Of a stretch of 64,000 nucleotides of DNA, positions 15,777 to 24,112 are shown one piece after another (the first letter of the stretch is position 1; the number at the start of each line of letters is the position of its first letter). A program made the translations under genes and the position numbers. Below the pieces are notes generated by a model that saw only the letters and a program-made list of their open reading frames with translations, ran no database searches and was not told where the DNA came from. Origin of the DNA: Planctomycetota bacterium (lineage in GTDB: Bacteria; Planctomycetota; Phycisphaerae; Phycisphaerales; UBA1924); the NCBI GenBank assembly GCA_014584315.1, contig JACTNA010000028.1, forward strand, positions 56,413 through 120,412, read 5' to 3'.

Positions 15777-18143
15777 TCAGTTGCCGGCCCAGGCGTTGAG
15801 GAAGATGAAGGCGTCGCGAGTATCGACCGCGGTGTCGCCGTTGAGGTCGGCGGCGGGGTCCTTGGCCGCGAAGTCGGAGAGGAAGTCGATGAGGTCGCGG
15901 GTATCGACGACGCCATCGGCGTTCCAATCGGCGATGGCGGGAACGATCCGCAGTTCGGGCCTCGGCATGAGGATGACCGGCCGCGTGCCCTGGCCGTCGT
16001 CGAGCAGCACGAGGTAGCGGTCGATGCCGCGCGAGCCCGGAGGCGCGTCGTCGGTGGCGAGGTGGACGGTGTAGGTGCCGTCGCCGTTGTCGATCGCACC
16101 GCCGGGCGAGGCGATGCCGGCCGAGTCCGGGGCGTGCTCGACGGCGACGCCAAGCCCGGGCGCGACGGGCGTTTCCGTCCAGTCGCGCACGTCGATGGTG
16201 AGCGTGGCGGTCGCGCCGAGCGGGAGTCGGTCGGTGTTGAAGTGCGCGGACGAGCGGACGGCGTCGGGCCTGGCGATGAGGTCGTCGCGCCAGGCGTCGA
16301 AGAGGTCCTGGAGTTGGACGACGGGGTCCGGGCTTTGCTGCGACTGGAACGCGACGTTGAACTCCATGAAGTAATCGGCGGTCGCGCAGCCGGACCCGTT
16401 GGCGAAAAGTCCGGTGCCGTGGCGCGGGTCCGCGCCGCTCACGACCGTCATGGCGTTGAGGCCGCCGGCGTTCGCGGCCAGGTCGAGCCTGCCGTCGTTG
16501 TTGAAGTCGTGAACGGCGATGCGGTTCGCGTTCCGGAGTTCGAGGTAGGTGCGCTCCTTCACCGGGAGTCCGGCGTCCGTCCCGAGGAAGATGGTGAAGG
16601 TGAAGGCCTGCGAGTCGGTGACGAGGAGGTCGTTCACGCCGTCGCCGTCGAAGTCGGCGATGGCGACGGCCGTGGGTCGCGTCGGGTTGGCCAGGTCGGT
16701 GCGCTCGAAGCCGCCGGGCTTGTTGAGCAGGACGGTGGCGGTGCCGTCGTTGAAGTTCGCGGTGGCGATGTCGGGCCGACCGTCGTTGTCGAGGTCGCCC
16801 GCCGCGACGGCGAAGGGTCGGTCGCCGACGGGGATGTCGTGGGCGATCGCGAACGCGCCCGCGCCGTTGTTGCGCAGCACGACGACGCGGTCGCCCGTCT
16901 CGTCCGCGGCCACGAGATCGGGGTGGCCGTCGAGGTCGAAATCGGCGGAGGCGATGGAGGTGGGCAGGCCGCCGATGACGGTCGAGGTCGCCGCGCCGAG
17001 CGATCCGCCGGTGTTCAGGAGGACCTTGACGGAGGAGTCGGTGGAGGAGACGAGTGCGGCGTCGTCGCCGTTGGCGCCGTCGAAGTCGGCGGCGATGATG
17101 TCCTGCGGCGAACCGCCGACGATCACGGGCGCTCCGGGGACGAAGAACCCGTTGCCCAGGTTCACGAGCGTCGATACGGTCCCCGTCGAGGCGTCGGCGG
17201 TGATGATGTCGGGGTACGGGTCGTTGCTGATGCGGGCGACGGCGGCGGCGCGCGCGCCGCCCCCGACGTTGTAGACGTGGGGCTGGGGCGCAAACATCGC
17301 GAACTGCGTTCCGTTGCTGATGTTGAAGTGGACGGAGATCCGCCCCTGCTGCGCGTTGGCGACGACGGCGTCCGTCCGCCCGTCGCCGTCCAGGTCGCCC
17401 AGCGAGACCGTGCGCGGCTGGCTCGAAGCCTTGTACATGCCGTTGCACCCGAACCCGTCCCCGTCGCGGGCGATGAGCATGTACGCGATGTGCGCGGACT
17501 TGCCGGTCTCGGGGTCCCACCCGTCCGGCGGCGAGCCGCACCCGTCGGCGGGGTTGCCGCAGTTGCACCGCCCGTCGCCGCCCCACACGCGGGCCTCCTG
17601 CATGCCGATCATCATGGCCTCGGCGAGGTCCGCGCCGCCGAGGAGCGCGTTCTCGATCGCGATCACGCACTGCGAGACGACCGGCTCGCCCGCCAGCACG
17701 TTCCCCTGCACGGCGTACACCACGTCGCCGACGCGCCCCGTCTGCCCGCCGGCCCAGGAGCCCGCGCCGGAGCCGGTGAACGTCGTCGCGTTCCCGTACA
17801 CGTCCGCGAGGCCGTATTGCCGCGTGTGGTGCGAGGGATCGAACCCCGCGAGCATCGCGATGATCTCGTCGGTCGGCACGCCCTCGAGCAGACGGTCGCG
17901 GATGAACGTCCGGTTGAACCCGCCCTGATCGACGAACGACTGCGCCGTCGCGCCGCCGAGCCGCGGGATCAGCACCGGCGTCCCCGCCTGGAGGTCGAAG
18001 TTCGTCAGGCACGTCGCCGAGCCGAGCGCGACCTCGCCCGTGCGCGTATCGATCAGCACGATCGACCAGGTGGCGGAGGCGACGCCCGCGCTGAGCGCGA
18101 GGGTGAGAACGGCGGCGGGCGCGCGAACGATGGTCCGGAGCAT
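15777..18143 (-). CDS. Secreted DUF1028 + FG-GAP/VCBS repeat protein with dockerin-like C-terminus
   Basis: Large exported protein of 788 aa; the start at 18143 has SD GAGGG and opens a signal peptide ('MLRTIVRAPAAVLTLALSAGVASA'). The N-terminal third is a DUF1028 domain, a family with Ntn-hydrolase-like features: it begins 'TWSIVLIDTRTGEVALGSATCLTN' directly after the signal cleavage site and contains 'ARVWGGDGRCNCG'. The middle has repeated FG-GAP/VCBS calcium-binding motifs ('GDLDGDGRTDAVVAN', 'ADFDLDGHPDLVAAD', 'GDLDNDGRPDIATAN', 'ADFDGDGVNDLLVTD'), probably a beta-propeller. The C-terminus has two dockerin-like repeats ('ADWNADGVVDTRDLIDFL', 'ADLNGDTAVDTRDAFIFL'). The enzymatic activity of DUF1028 is not established; the combination suggests a surface or matrix protein. 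Confidence 0.85.
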   Translation of the reverse strand: MLRTIVRAPAAVLTLALSAGVASATWSIVLIDTRTGEVALGSATCLTNFDLQAGTPVLIPRLGGATAQSFVDQGGFNRTFIRDRLLEGVPTDEIIAMLAGFDPSHHTRQYGLADVYGNATTFTGSGAGSWAGGQTGRVGDVVYAVQGNVLAGEPVVSQCVIAIENALLGGADLAEAMMIGMQEARVWGGDGRCNCGNPADGCGSPPDGWDPETGKSAHIAYMLIARDGDGFGCNGMYKASSQPRTVSLGDLDGDGRTDAVVANAQQGRISVHFNISNGTQFAMFAPQPHVYNVGGGARAAAVARISNDPYPDIITADASTGTVSTLVNLGNGFFVPGAPVIVGGSPQDIIAADFDGANGDDAALVSSTDSSVKVLLNTGGSLGAATSTVIGGLPTSIASADFDLDGHPDLVAADETGDRVVVLRNNGAGAFAIAHDIPVGDRPFAVAAGDLDNDGRPDIATANFNDGTATVLLNKPGGFERTDLANPTRPTAVAIADFDGDGVNDLLVTDSQAFTFTIFLGTDAGLPVKERTYLELRNANRIAVHDFNNDGRLDLAANAGGLNAMTVVSGADPRHGTGLFANGSGCATADYFMEFNVAFQSQQSPDPVVQLQDLFDAWRDDLIARPDAVRSSAHFNTDRLPLGATATLTIDVRDWTETPVAPGLGVAVEHAPDSAGIASPGGAIDNGDGTYTVHLATDDAPPGSRGIDRYLVLLDDGQGTRPVILMPRPELRIVPAIADWNADGVVDTRDLIDFLSDFAAKDPAADLNGDTAVDTRDAFIFLNAWAGN

Positions 18144-18240
18144 GGTCTGATCCCTCGTGTGCGGGTGGCGGTCGTCCAGATCATCGGACGCCCGGCCATG
18201 AGCGTACAGGAAGAAGCCGCCGCCGCGAAGGGCGACGACC

Positions 18241-18261
18241 AAAAAACGGGCGTCCTGCCCG
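18241..18261 (-). terminator. Terminator of the S9-EEP operon
   Basis: CGGGC / GCCCG stem (18247-18251 and 18257-18261), 5-nt loop, followed on the minus strand by six T. It lies 13 nt past the stop of the EEP-family gene. Confidence 0.75.
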
Positions 18262-18274
18262 CATCCCGGGGCCT

Positions 18275-19279
18275 TCAGCGGGCGGCCCGCTCGACGCCGA
18301 CCACGATCGCCCGGTGGGAGCCGACGCCCGGATCGACCGTGCGAAGGACGATCGGACGGAGCCTCGGCCCGACGAGCGCATGGTCGATTGGCCAGAGCGG
18401 CGCGGGTCGCGGCCAGGTGCCGGCGGGGCCGAGGCCCGCCAGGGCATGGGCGTCGCGCAGGCCGGGCGCGGTCGCCGCGACGAAGCGCCGGAGCGAGTGC
18501 GAGCCTCGCGTGATGTTGAAATCGCCAACCACCAGGTCCGGCGCCGGGAACCGCGGCGCTGATGCGATCGCCTCGCCCGCGCGTCGCGCGATCTCCATGC
18601 GCGAGCGGCGCGGATCCGAAGGGAAATCAACGACCCACAGCGTCAGGTCGCCCGCCGGCGTCCCCTCGAGCGAGAACGCCGCCGCACGCCCGGGGTCGTC
18701 GTCCGAGGGGGGGTCAGGCTCGCCGTGCGCCCGGAACACGGTCGCGCCCAGCCTCGCGACCGGCCAGCGCGACACGACCACGAACGGCCAGGTGTGCGCG
18801 ACGAACGGCGGTTCATCGAACCTCCGCGCGAGCGAGTCGAGGCCCGTCGCCGATGAGGCGTTCGCGATGATGTAGACGTCCACGTCGGGCAGCGCGAGTT
18901 CCGAGGCGTCGTCGATCCGCTCCGCCGCGAGGTTGAGGAAGAGCAGCGAGGCCGGGAGGCCCGAGTCCGGTCGGGCCGCGAACAGCGCCCGATACGCGCG
19001 CCAGTCCGCGCAGATCACGACGCCGAGCGCAACGACGGCGCCAACCAGCGCGGCACGCCGGGCGGGCCGACGCCGACGATCGATCGCCCATGACATCGCG
19101 ACCAGCCCGACCGTGCCCGCCGCCCACGCCCACGACGGCGTCCACCACACCCACTGCAGGACGACGGCCCGATCCGTGAGCAGCCGCGACAGCACGAAGA
19201 TCGCGAGGCACGCGACCGCGCCGGCCGTCAACGCCCGGGCGCCGCGTCCGCGCCACCCCGTCTGGCGTCGCCCGCGCAT
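18275..19279 (-). CDS. Endonuclease/exonuclease/phosphatase (EEP) family membrane protein
   Basis: 334 aa. The N-terminal third has three hydrophobic helices ('AGAVACLAIFVLSRLL', 'WAWAAGTVGLVAMSWAI', 'LVGAVVALGVVICA'); the rest is an EEP-like domain facing outward. Seen: 'LVVGDFNI' (the metal-binding GDxN motif), 'PIDHALVG' (DH motif) and a final 'GVGSHRAIVVGV' where the canonical SDHxP has become SHR. The N-terminal catalytic Glu/Asn motif is weak ('LFLNLAAERID'). It is therefore a divergent member and activity is uncertain. It starts 3 bp after the S9 peptidase gene, so the two form an operon ending in the terminator at 18241. Confidence 0.75.
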   Translation of the reverse strand: MRGRRQTGWRGRGARALTAGAVACLAIFVLSRLLTDRAVVLQWVWWTPSWAWAAGTVGLVAMSWAIDRRRRPARRAALVGAVVALGVVICADWRAYRALFAARPDSGLPASLLFLNLAAERIDDASELALPDVDVYIIANASSATGLDSLARRFDEPPFVAHTWPFVVVSRWPVARLGATVFRAHGEPDPPSDDDPGRAAAFSLEGTPAGDLTLWVVDFPSDPRRSRMEIARRAGEAIASAPRFPAPDLVVGDFNITRGSHSLRRFVAATAPGLRDAHALAGLGPAGTWPRPAPLWPIDHALVGPRLRPIVLRTVDPGVGSHRAIVVGVERAAR

Positions 19280-19282
19280 CGA

Positions 19283-21181
19283 TCACTCGCCGCGCAGGTG
19301 CGCGTCAAGAAATGCGGCGATGCGCTCCGCGGCCGTGATGCGGTTCTCCTTCTTCAGGAAGCCGTGCCCCTCGTCGTCGAACACGAGGTAGTCCACGGTC
19401 GCCCCGTTCTCGCGCGCGGCGGCGACGAGGTCGTCCGACTCGGCCTTGAGCACCCTCGGGTCGTTGGCGCCCTGGATCACCATGAGCGGGCGGACGATGT
19501 TGCTCGCGTGGAAGAGGGGCGAGATCGCGTGCAGCCGCTCGCCGTCCGTCGCCGGATCGCCCATCTCGGCGTAGAGCGAGTCGCGGAACGAGGCCCACCA
19601 CGGCGGGATGGACTCGAGCGTGCGGACCCAGTTGGTGACGCCGAAGATGTTGACTCCCGCGTCGAACGCCTCGGGGTGGAAGGTGAGCGCGGCGGCGACG
19701 ATGAACCCGCCGTACGAGCCGCCGATGATGGCGACGCGGTCGGGATCGACCCAGTCCAGCGACGAGAGGTACGCGCGAGCGTGCACGCAGTCCTTCAGGT
19801 CGCCCCCGCCGTGGTCGCGGTCGTCCATGTGGTAGAACGTCTTGCCGTAGCCCGATGAGCCGCGGTTGTTCACGGCCAGCACGGCGTACCCCTGGTTCAC
19901 GAGAAACTGGATGAGCGCGCTGTACCCCGTCCGGCTCTGGCCCCCGGGGCCGCCGTGCACCCAGACCAACGCGGGCGCCCGGTTCGCCGCGGACGCCCCG
20001 TGCGGGCGGTAGAGCAGCGAGGGGATCTCGACGCCGTCGAACGAGGGGTACCGGACGACCTCGCTCTCGACGAGGTGCTCCTGCCTCATCGCCGGGCTGA
20101 GCGAGCGCGTGAGCGCGCGGACGCGGGAGGAACCGACCTCGGCGGCGTAGATGTTGGCGGGCGAAGTGTCGCCGTTCACCACCAGCGCGACCCGCGTGCC
20201 GTCCCGCGAGAAGGTGATCCCCGTCACGTCGCCGCTCGGGAAGTCCGGGAGCGTGACCGGCTCGCGCGAGGGCCACGACTCGGCGCGGAGGCGCGTGCGG
20301 GCGTCGGCGTTGACCGCAACGACCCGGTGCGAGCCGTCGCGGGAGAACGACGTGAAGGCGACGTCCCAGTCCGCGCGGTCGAGGACGCGGTGGTTGCGCT
20401 CGCCCCCGGGCACGCCCGCGAGGACGAACGTGCGGGTGTGCACGAACTCCGAGCCGGCGTTCGAGGTGAAGATGAGCGTCGTGCTGTCCGGCGTGAACGC
20501 GGCGACGCCGTGGCTCACGGGCGGCTCGTGCGGCGTCACGAGCCGGACCTCGCCCGTCGTCACGTCGCCCAGGTAGACGTCCGAGTCCGCGTTCGTGTGC
20601 GTCTTCGTCAGCGCGACCCACCGGCAGTCGCGGCTGACCGCGCCGATCGACCAGCCCTCCGTGTTCTCGAAGTGGAGCGTCCGCTCGTAGTCCTCCGCGT
20701 CGTAACGGTAGAGATCGAAGTGCCGAGCGTCGCGCTCGTTCGTCAGCACGTAGAACGCGCTCTCGTCCCCCGACCACCCGAAGAACTGCGCCTTGAGGCT
20801 CTCCCCCGGCGTCAGGTCGCGCGTCGTGCCGTCCGGCAGCAGCACGAACAGGTGGTTCAGTTCGTTCCCGCCCTGGTCGGCGGTGAACAGGACGCGGTCG
20901 TCGTTCGGGAAGGTGGACACCGCGAAGTGCGCGTGGTCCTTCGAGAAGGTCAACTGCGTCGCCTCGCCCCCCTCGAACGGGACCGAGTAGAGGTTGAACA
21001 CGCCCGACGCGTCCGAGTGGTAGACGACCCTCGAACCGTCGTGCGTGAACGACGGCCCGCCCACCGCCACCGTGTCGTAGAACTGCCGGGCCGAGTAGCG
21101 AGGCACGCCCTGGGCCGGCGCCACCGACGGCGCGGCGAACGCGACGAGCACGAGCGGGAACAACGGGAGGGCTTGACGCAC
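19283..21181 (-). CDS. Exported S9-family (prolyl oligopeptidase-type) peptidase
   Basis: Serine peptidase of family S9, 632 aa. The start is a GTG at 21181 because AAGGAG lies 8 nt upstream and a signal peptide follows ('VRQALPLFPLVLVAFAAPSVAPAQ'); the track ORF starts far upstream without support. An N-terminal beta-propeller with WD40/PD40-type repeats ('GGPSFTHDGSRVVYHSDASG', 'GITFSRDGTRVALVVN') covers a C-terminal alpha/beta-hydrolase with the nucleophile in 'GGSYGG', Asp in 'GANDPRV' and His in 'DEGHGF'. It likely degrades oligopeptides in the periplasm. It is divergent from the epimerase gene, 75 bp away, and leads an operon with the EEP gene. Confidence 0.92.
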   Translation of the reverse strand: MRQALPLFPLVLVAFAAPSVAPAQGVPRYSARQFYDTVAVGGPSFTHDGSRVVYHSDASGVFNLYSVPFEGGEATQLTFSKDHAHFAVSTFPNDDRVLFTADQGGNELNHLFVLLPDGTTRDLTPGESLKAQFFGWSGDESAFYVLTNERDARHFDLYRYDAEDYERTLHFENTEGWSIGAVSRDCRWVALTKTHTNADSDVYLGDVTTGEVRLVTPHEPPVSHGVAAFTPDSTTLIFTSNAGSEFVHTRTFVLAGVPGGERNHRVLDRADWDVAFTSFSRDGSHRVVAVNADARTRLRAESWPSREPVTLPDFPSGDVTGITFSRDGTRVALVVNGDTSPANIYAAEVGSSRVRALTRSLSPAMRQEHLVESEVVRYPSFDGVEIPSLLYRPHGASAANRAPALVWVHGGPGGQSRTGYSALIQFLVNQGYAVLAVNNRGSSGYGKTFYHMDDRDHGGGDLKDCVHARAYLSSLDWVDPDRVAIIGGSYGGFIVAAALTFHPEAFDAGVNIFGVTNWVRTLESIPPWWASFRDSLYAEMGDPATDGERLHAISPLFHASNIVRPLMVIQGANDPRVLKAESDDLVAAARENGATVDYLVFDDEGHGFLKKENRITAAERIAAFLDAHLRGE

Positions 21182-21256
21182 GGCGTACACTCCTTCGGCC
21201 TCTCGGCCACGGGCGGCGTGGAGGACGATACGCGGGCGGGGAGCGAGGAGCGTGCG

Positions 21257-22240
21257 ATGCCGGACGGCTTCGACTGGTCCGACAAGCGGGTCATCGTCAC
21301 GGGGGGGGCCGGCTTCGTCGGACGCGAGGTCTGCCGACTCCTCCGCGAGCGCGGCGTCGACGACGATCGCCTCTGCATCCCGCGCCGACGCGACTTCGAC
21401 CTCACCGACGCCGCCCAGGTCGGACGCCTCTACCGCGAGGCCTTCCGCAACGCCAAGGCCGATGTCGTCCTCCACCTCGCTGCCGAGGTCGGGGGCATCG
21501 GCGCCAACCGCCGAAGCCCGGGCCGGTTCTTCTTCGCCAACATGGCCATGGCGCTCAACCTCATCGAGGGCGCACGCCTCGACGGCCTGCCCGAACGCGG
21601 CGGCACCTTCGTCCAGGTCGGCTCCATCTGCTCCTATCCCAAGTTCACTCCCGTCCCCTTCCGCGAAGAGGAACTCTGGAACGGCTATCCCGAGGAGACC
21701 AACGCCCCCTACGGCATCGCCAAGAAGGCCGCCGGGGAGATGCTCGCCGCCTACGGACGGCAGTACGGGATGCGCGGCGCGTACGTCCTGCCGGTGAACC
21801 TCTACGGCCCGCGGGACAACTTCGACCCCGAATCCAGCCACGTCGTCCCCGCCCTCATCCGCAAGTGCGTCGAGGCGAAGGCGCGCGGCGACGCGAAGAT
21901 CGTCTGCTGGGGAACCGGAACGGCGACGCGCGAGTTCCTGTACGTCGACGACGCCGCGGCCGGCATCGTCCGCGCCGCCGAGACCATGCGCGAGCCGACC
22001 CCCATCAACCTCGGCGCGGGCAGCGAGATCTCCATCCGCGACCTCGTCGCCCTCATCGTCAAGGCCACCGGCTTCCGGGGCGAGATCGAATGGGACACCA
22101 CCAAGCCCGACGGCCAGCCCCGCCGATCCCTCGACACCTCCCGCGCCGCCAGCCTCCTCGGCTGGAAAGCCTCGGTCGGCCTCGAAGAAGGCCTGCGGCG
22201 GACGGTGGCGTGGTATGTGGAACGGAGGCAGGGGAAGTAG
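21257..22240 (+). CDS. NAD-dependent epimerase, GDP-L-fucose synthase-like
   Basis: Extended SDR enzyme, 327 aa, probably making GDP-L-fucose (epimerase/reductase) or a related sugar nucleotide for surface glycans. Seen: nucleotide-binding 'GGAGFVG', 'LAAEVGGIGANRRSPG' and 'SICSYPKFTPVPFREEELW' (typical of GDP-fucose synthase), the catalytic 'PYGIAKKAAGEML' (YxxxK), and 'NLYGPRDNFDPESSHVVPALI'. These features are much closer to Fcl/WcaG than to UDP-glucose epimerase. The start at 21257 has a GAGGAG-like SD. The usual partner gmd is not in the window. Confidence 0.9.
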   Translation: MPDGFDWSDKRVIVTGGAGFVGREVCRLLRERGVDDDRLCIPRRRDFDLTDAAQVGRLYREAFRNAKADVVLHLAAEVGGIGANRRSPGRFFFANMAMALNLIEGARLDGLPERGGTFVQVGSICSYPKFTPVPFREEELWNGYPEETNAPYGIAKKAAGEMLAAYGRQYGMRGAYVLPVNLYGPRDNFDPESSHVVPALIRKCVEAKARGDAKIVCWGTGTATREFLYVDDAAAGIVRAAETMREPTPINLGAGSEISIRDLVALIVKATGFRGEIEWDTTKPDGQPRRSLDTSRAASLLGWKASVGLEEGLRRTVAWYVERRQGK

Positions 22241-22249
22241 CCGATTTGC

Positions 22250-23254
22250 TCAGGCGGTGCACTGAGGGCGCGCGATCGGCGTGCGCATCCCCTCAGGCGG
22301 TGTCCCCTTGCATATGTGAGGCCGAGAGGCGGCCGCACGTGTGCAGGAGGCGCAGCCATGGAATCCGTGTTCTGGTCGGTGTGGACGTGGGGCTGGGCGT
22401 TCGTGCTGTTCGTGGCGCTGCCGATCACGGCGGCGTTCGCGGCGTCTCGCTGGGGTTCGGAGCGTGCGGCCGGGGCGCTGTACGAGGCGCCCCGGCCGAT
22501 CGTGGTGTTCGGGTTGTTGCTCCTCGTCGTTCTGGTCCCGCTTGTCGTCGCCTACGAACCGTCGCTGCCCGGACTCTCCAGGGCGAAACCCGGCATCACC
22601 GAGGGATGGCTCGCGGTGGCGTGAGTCGAAGTCAAGCCGCAACCGCCGGCAGGCGCGCTGCAGGCGAGTCTGAACCGCGCGCGTGCCGCATCCCTCAGCC
22701 GCGGCTATCGCCCTGACGGGCGTGCCATCGAGATACACCGCGGTGATCAATGCCTTGGCGTCGTCCGCCCAGGTCCGGAGGAAGTCAGCGAGTTCCCTCG
22801 CAATCAGTCCGCCGTCGCCCGGCTGAGCATCGGCGGCGATCGCGGGCGTCGGCGTGCCCTCAAACTCATCGAACAGCGACTTCGCCCTTCGATTGGTGTT
22901 GCGCCTCGCTGTGTCGAGCGAGAACGCATCCGCCCCGTGACGGCTGATCCGATGCTGGTGTTTGTTCACGATGCGGCACAGTTGTCTCAGCCGCTCTCGT
23001 TGGACGCGTCGGTCGATGGCCAGCGACAGCGGTCCGACCCGCCGGAATCCGCGTCTCTCGGCCCACGTGTGGAGATCGACTGCGAGCGCTCCGCATTCCC
23101 CGCTGCCGTCGACGCGCTCGCAATACTCCGAGAGTATCTCCCCGGCTGCGTCGCCGAGGTCGCTCTCATCGTGATCGAGCCGTTCGGCGATCCGATGCAG
23201 GTCGATGTTGATGCGCTTCCAACGGTTCGCATCCGATGCGTCGTCTTGATCCAT
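22250..23254 (-). CDS. Sigma-like HTH protein with long low-complexity tail
   Basis: The ATG at 23254 opens a frame of 334 aa. Residues 1 to about 210 look like a real protein: charged helices ('WKRINIDLHRIAERLDHDESDLGDAAGEILSEYCERVD', 'RLRQLCRIVNKHQHRISRHG') followed by a region-4-like helix-turn-helix ('LITAVYLDGTPVRAIAAAEGCGTRAVQTRLQRACRRLR'), as in sigma-70-like or phage transcription factors. The last 110 residues are Arg/Pro/His-rich and lie antisense to a better-looking membrane gene, so the real 3' end is uncertain. The helix-turn-helix resembles that of the 152-aa protein at 31431 ('LVEAVFRDGRPVAELAALIAA'). A terminator separates it from the small genes upstream. Function unknown; a phage or plasmid origin is possible. 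Confidence 0.55.
   Translation of the reverse strand: MDQDDASDANRWKRINIDLHRIAERLDHDESDLGDAAGEILSEYCERVDGSGECGALAVDLHTWAERRGFRRVGPLSLAIDRRVQRERLRQLCRIVNKHQHRISRHGADAFSLDTARRNTNRRAKSLFDEFEGTPTPAIAADAQPGDGGLIARELADFLRTWADDAKALITAVYLDGTPVRAIAAAEGCGTRAVQTRLQRACRRLRLDFDSRHREPSLGDAGFRPGESGQRRFVGDDKRDQNDEEQQPEHHDRPGRLVQRPGRTLRTPARRRERRRDRQRHEQHERPAPRPHRPEHGFHGCASCTRAAASRPHICKGTPPEGMRTPIARPQCTA
22358..22624 (+). CDS. Small two-helix membrane protein
   Basis: 88 aa, starting with a GGAGG SD 7 nt before the ATG. Two hydrophobic helices ('AFVLFVALPITAAFAA' and 'PIVVFGLLLLVVLVPLVVAY') are joined by a short loop. The longer track start is not needed. It lies inside the 3' part of the minus-strand sigma-like ORF; the hydrophobic sense and Arg/Pro-rich antisense translations suggest this strand is the true coding one in the overlap. 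Function unknown. Confidence 0.6.
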   Translation: MESVFWSVWTWGWAFVLFVALPITAAFAASRWGSERAAGALYEAPRPIVVFGLLLLVVLVPLVVAYEPSLPGLSRAKPGITEGWLAVA

Positions 23255-23323
23255 CGCTGTTCCCCGGAACCCTTCCGTTAGACCTGGCGCCGTTGCCTGA
23301 GTTCCCCAGATTCCCACGGCCAA

Positions 23324-23353
23324 GAAAAAACGCCGGGCGGAATCGCCACGGCG
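23324..23353 (-). terminator. Probable terminator after the small-ORF cluster
   Basis: CGCCGGGCG and CGCCACGGCG form an imperfect stem with a 4-nt loop, followed on the minus strand by six T. The core 'AAAAAACGCCGGGCG' is the same as in the terminator at 7378. It separates the 103-aa gene from the sigma-like gene. Confidence 0.6.
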
Positions 23354-23366
23354 AGGAGGTGGTCTA

Positions 23367-23386
23367 GTTTGTGAGGACTCACAAAC
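23367..23386. promoter_or_regulatory. 20-bp palindrome GTTTGTGAG-GA-CTCACAAAC
   Basis: Perfect 9-bp inverted repeat with a 2-bp centre, just after the stop of the 103-aa gene. The 2-nt loop is too small for a stable hairpin, so an operator for a dimeric DNA-binding protein fits better than an RNA structure. It is AT-richer than its surroundings and lies 113 bp upstream of the sigma-like gene. Confidence 0.55.
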
Positions 23387-23393
23387 GCCGTGT

Positions 23394-23705
23394 TCAGTCG
23401 CCGTCGCCCCGAGTTGCGCCATGCGGCCGCCTTGGGGCATCGGCGGCTCGTGCCGCATCGCCATGCCGGCTCGCGGCTTCGCGCTCGGCCAGGACGCGCG
23501 CCCCCGCGCGAAGACGCATCCAGCACTCGAGCGCACGCTCGAACGCACGGACTTCGACCCGGGTTGTGCATCGTTCGAGCCATCGGTCAACGAAGCGGTC
23601 GTAGTCATCGCGCGGGATGCGCTCGTGCTTGCACAACTCGACGAACTCGTCGTGCGCATCGTCGAGCCACGGCGGCTGTTTGACGGACGTCCCTGCCCGT
23701 CTCAT
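23394..23705 (-). CDS. Hypothetical 103-aa protein in accessory cluster
   Basis: Starts at ATG 23705 (MRRAG), with AGGA 10 nt upstream; an in-frame GTG at 23828 would add 41 low-complexity residues. The first 65 residues are a plausible helical domain rich in acidic and aromatic residues ('WLDDAHDEFVELCKHERIPRDDYDRFVDRWLERC'), followed by an Ala/Arg-rich tail. I recognise no family. It is the last gene of a run of small ORFs on the minus strand, followed by the palindrome and the terminator. Confidence 0.5.
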   Translation of the reverse strand: MRRAGTSVKQPPWLDDAHDEFVELCKHERIPRDDYDRFVDRWLERCTTRVEVRAFERALECWMRLRAGARVLAEREAASRHGDAARAADAPRRPHGATRGDGD

Positions 23706-23776
23706 GGCGTGCGTGTCCTGTGGCATGGGAGCGGATGGTACCGCATCCGCCGGTGGTACGGCGGCTGCCGGCGCCC

Positions 23777-23896
23777 CTACGCCCGGCTCGCGATCGTGCG
23801 GGGAGCGACCTTCGCTCCCCGTGCCCACGGGCCACGCATCGGTCCCGTGGGTTCACGGTCTTGAGCCGCGAAGAGCGGCGTGTTCTGCGCAGTCAT
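23777..23896 (-). CDS. Putative 39-aa peptide with SD
   Basis: AGAGGAG lies 8 nt before the ATG at 23896. The peptide (MTAQNTPLFAAQDREP...) is hydrophilic. Its 3' half contains a 9-bp hairpin (23800-23820). It is too short to judge by codon use; the SD is the main support, along with its position in a run of SD-led small ORFs. Confidence 0.35.
   Translation of the reverse strand: MTAQNTPLFAAQDREPTGPMRGPWARGAKVAPRTIASRA
23800..23820. promoter_or_regulatory. Perfect 9-bp hairpin GGGGAGCGA / TCGCTCCCC
   Basis: 9-bp stem with a 3-nt loop, inside the 39-aa ORF and just before the alternative start (23828) of the 103-aa gene on the minus strand. No U-tract follows. It could modulate expression of the downstream gene or stabilise the transcript. 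Confidence 0.4.
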
Positions 23897-23964
23897 CGGG
23901 GGTTCTCCTCTGGCGCGGTGCGCCGGTGGTCGTTGCTCGGGGGAATCGACGCCTCCTGACCCGC

Positions 23965-24099
23965 TCAGACGCCCCATCGCGCCATCGTCCACGCGATGGG
24001 AGCGATGGCGATCGCGCCGGAGATCGCGCCGGCCGCGATCCATCCCCATGGCCAGCGGCGGACCCATCCACGGCTCCGGTTCGTGTTGCGTTCGTTCAT
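23965..24099 (-). CDS. 44-aa single-helix membrane peptide
   Basis: Not in the ORF track. An optimal SD (AGGAGG, 6 nt before the ATG at 24099) opens a 44-aa peptide: a basic/aromatic start (MNERNTNRSRGWVRRWPWG) followed by a hydrophobic helix (WIAAGAISGAIAIAPIAWTMA) and a stop. The topology is like that of small phage membrane proteins or type I toxins, but this is only resemblance. It starts 14 nt after the 66-aa ORF. Confidence 0.55.
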   Translation of the reverse strand: MNERNTNRSRGWVRRWPWGWIAAGAISGAIAIAPIAWTMARWGV

Positions 24100-24112
24100 T
24101 CGGCACCTCCTG

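Noticed and set aside
15145-18012. 955-aa minus-strand ORF over the AAA ATPase and DUF1028 genes
   Set aside because: Spans two real genes in wrong frames; low-complexity Arg/Ala translation.
16062-18875. 937-aa plus-strand ORF
   Set aside because: Antisense to the DUF1028/FG-GAP gene; Val/Asp/Gly/Glu-rich shadow.
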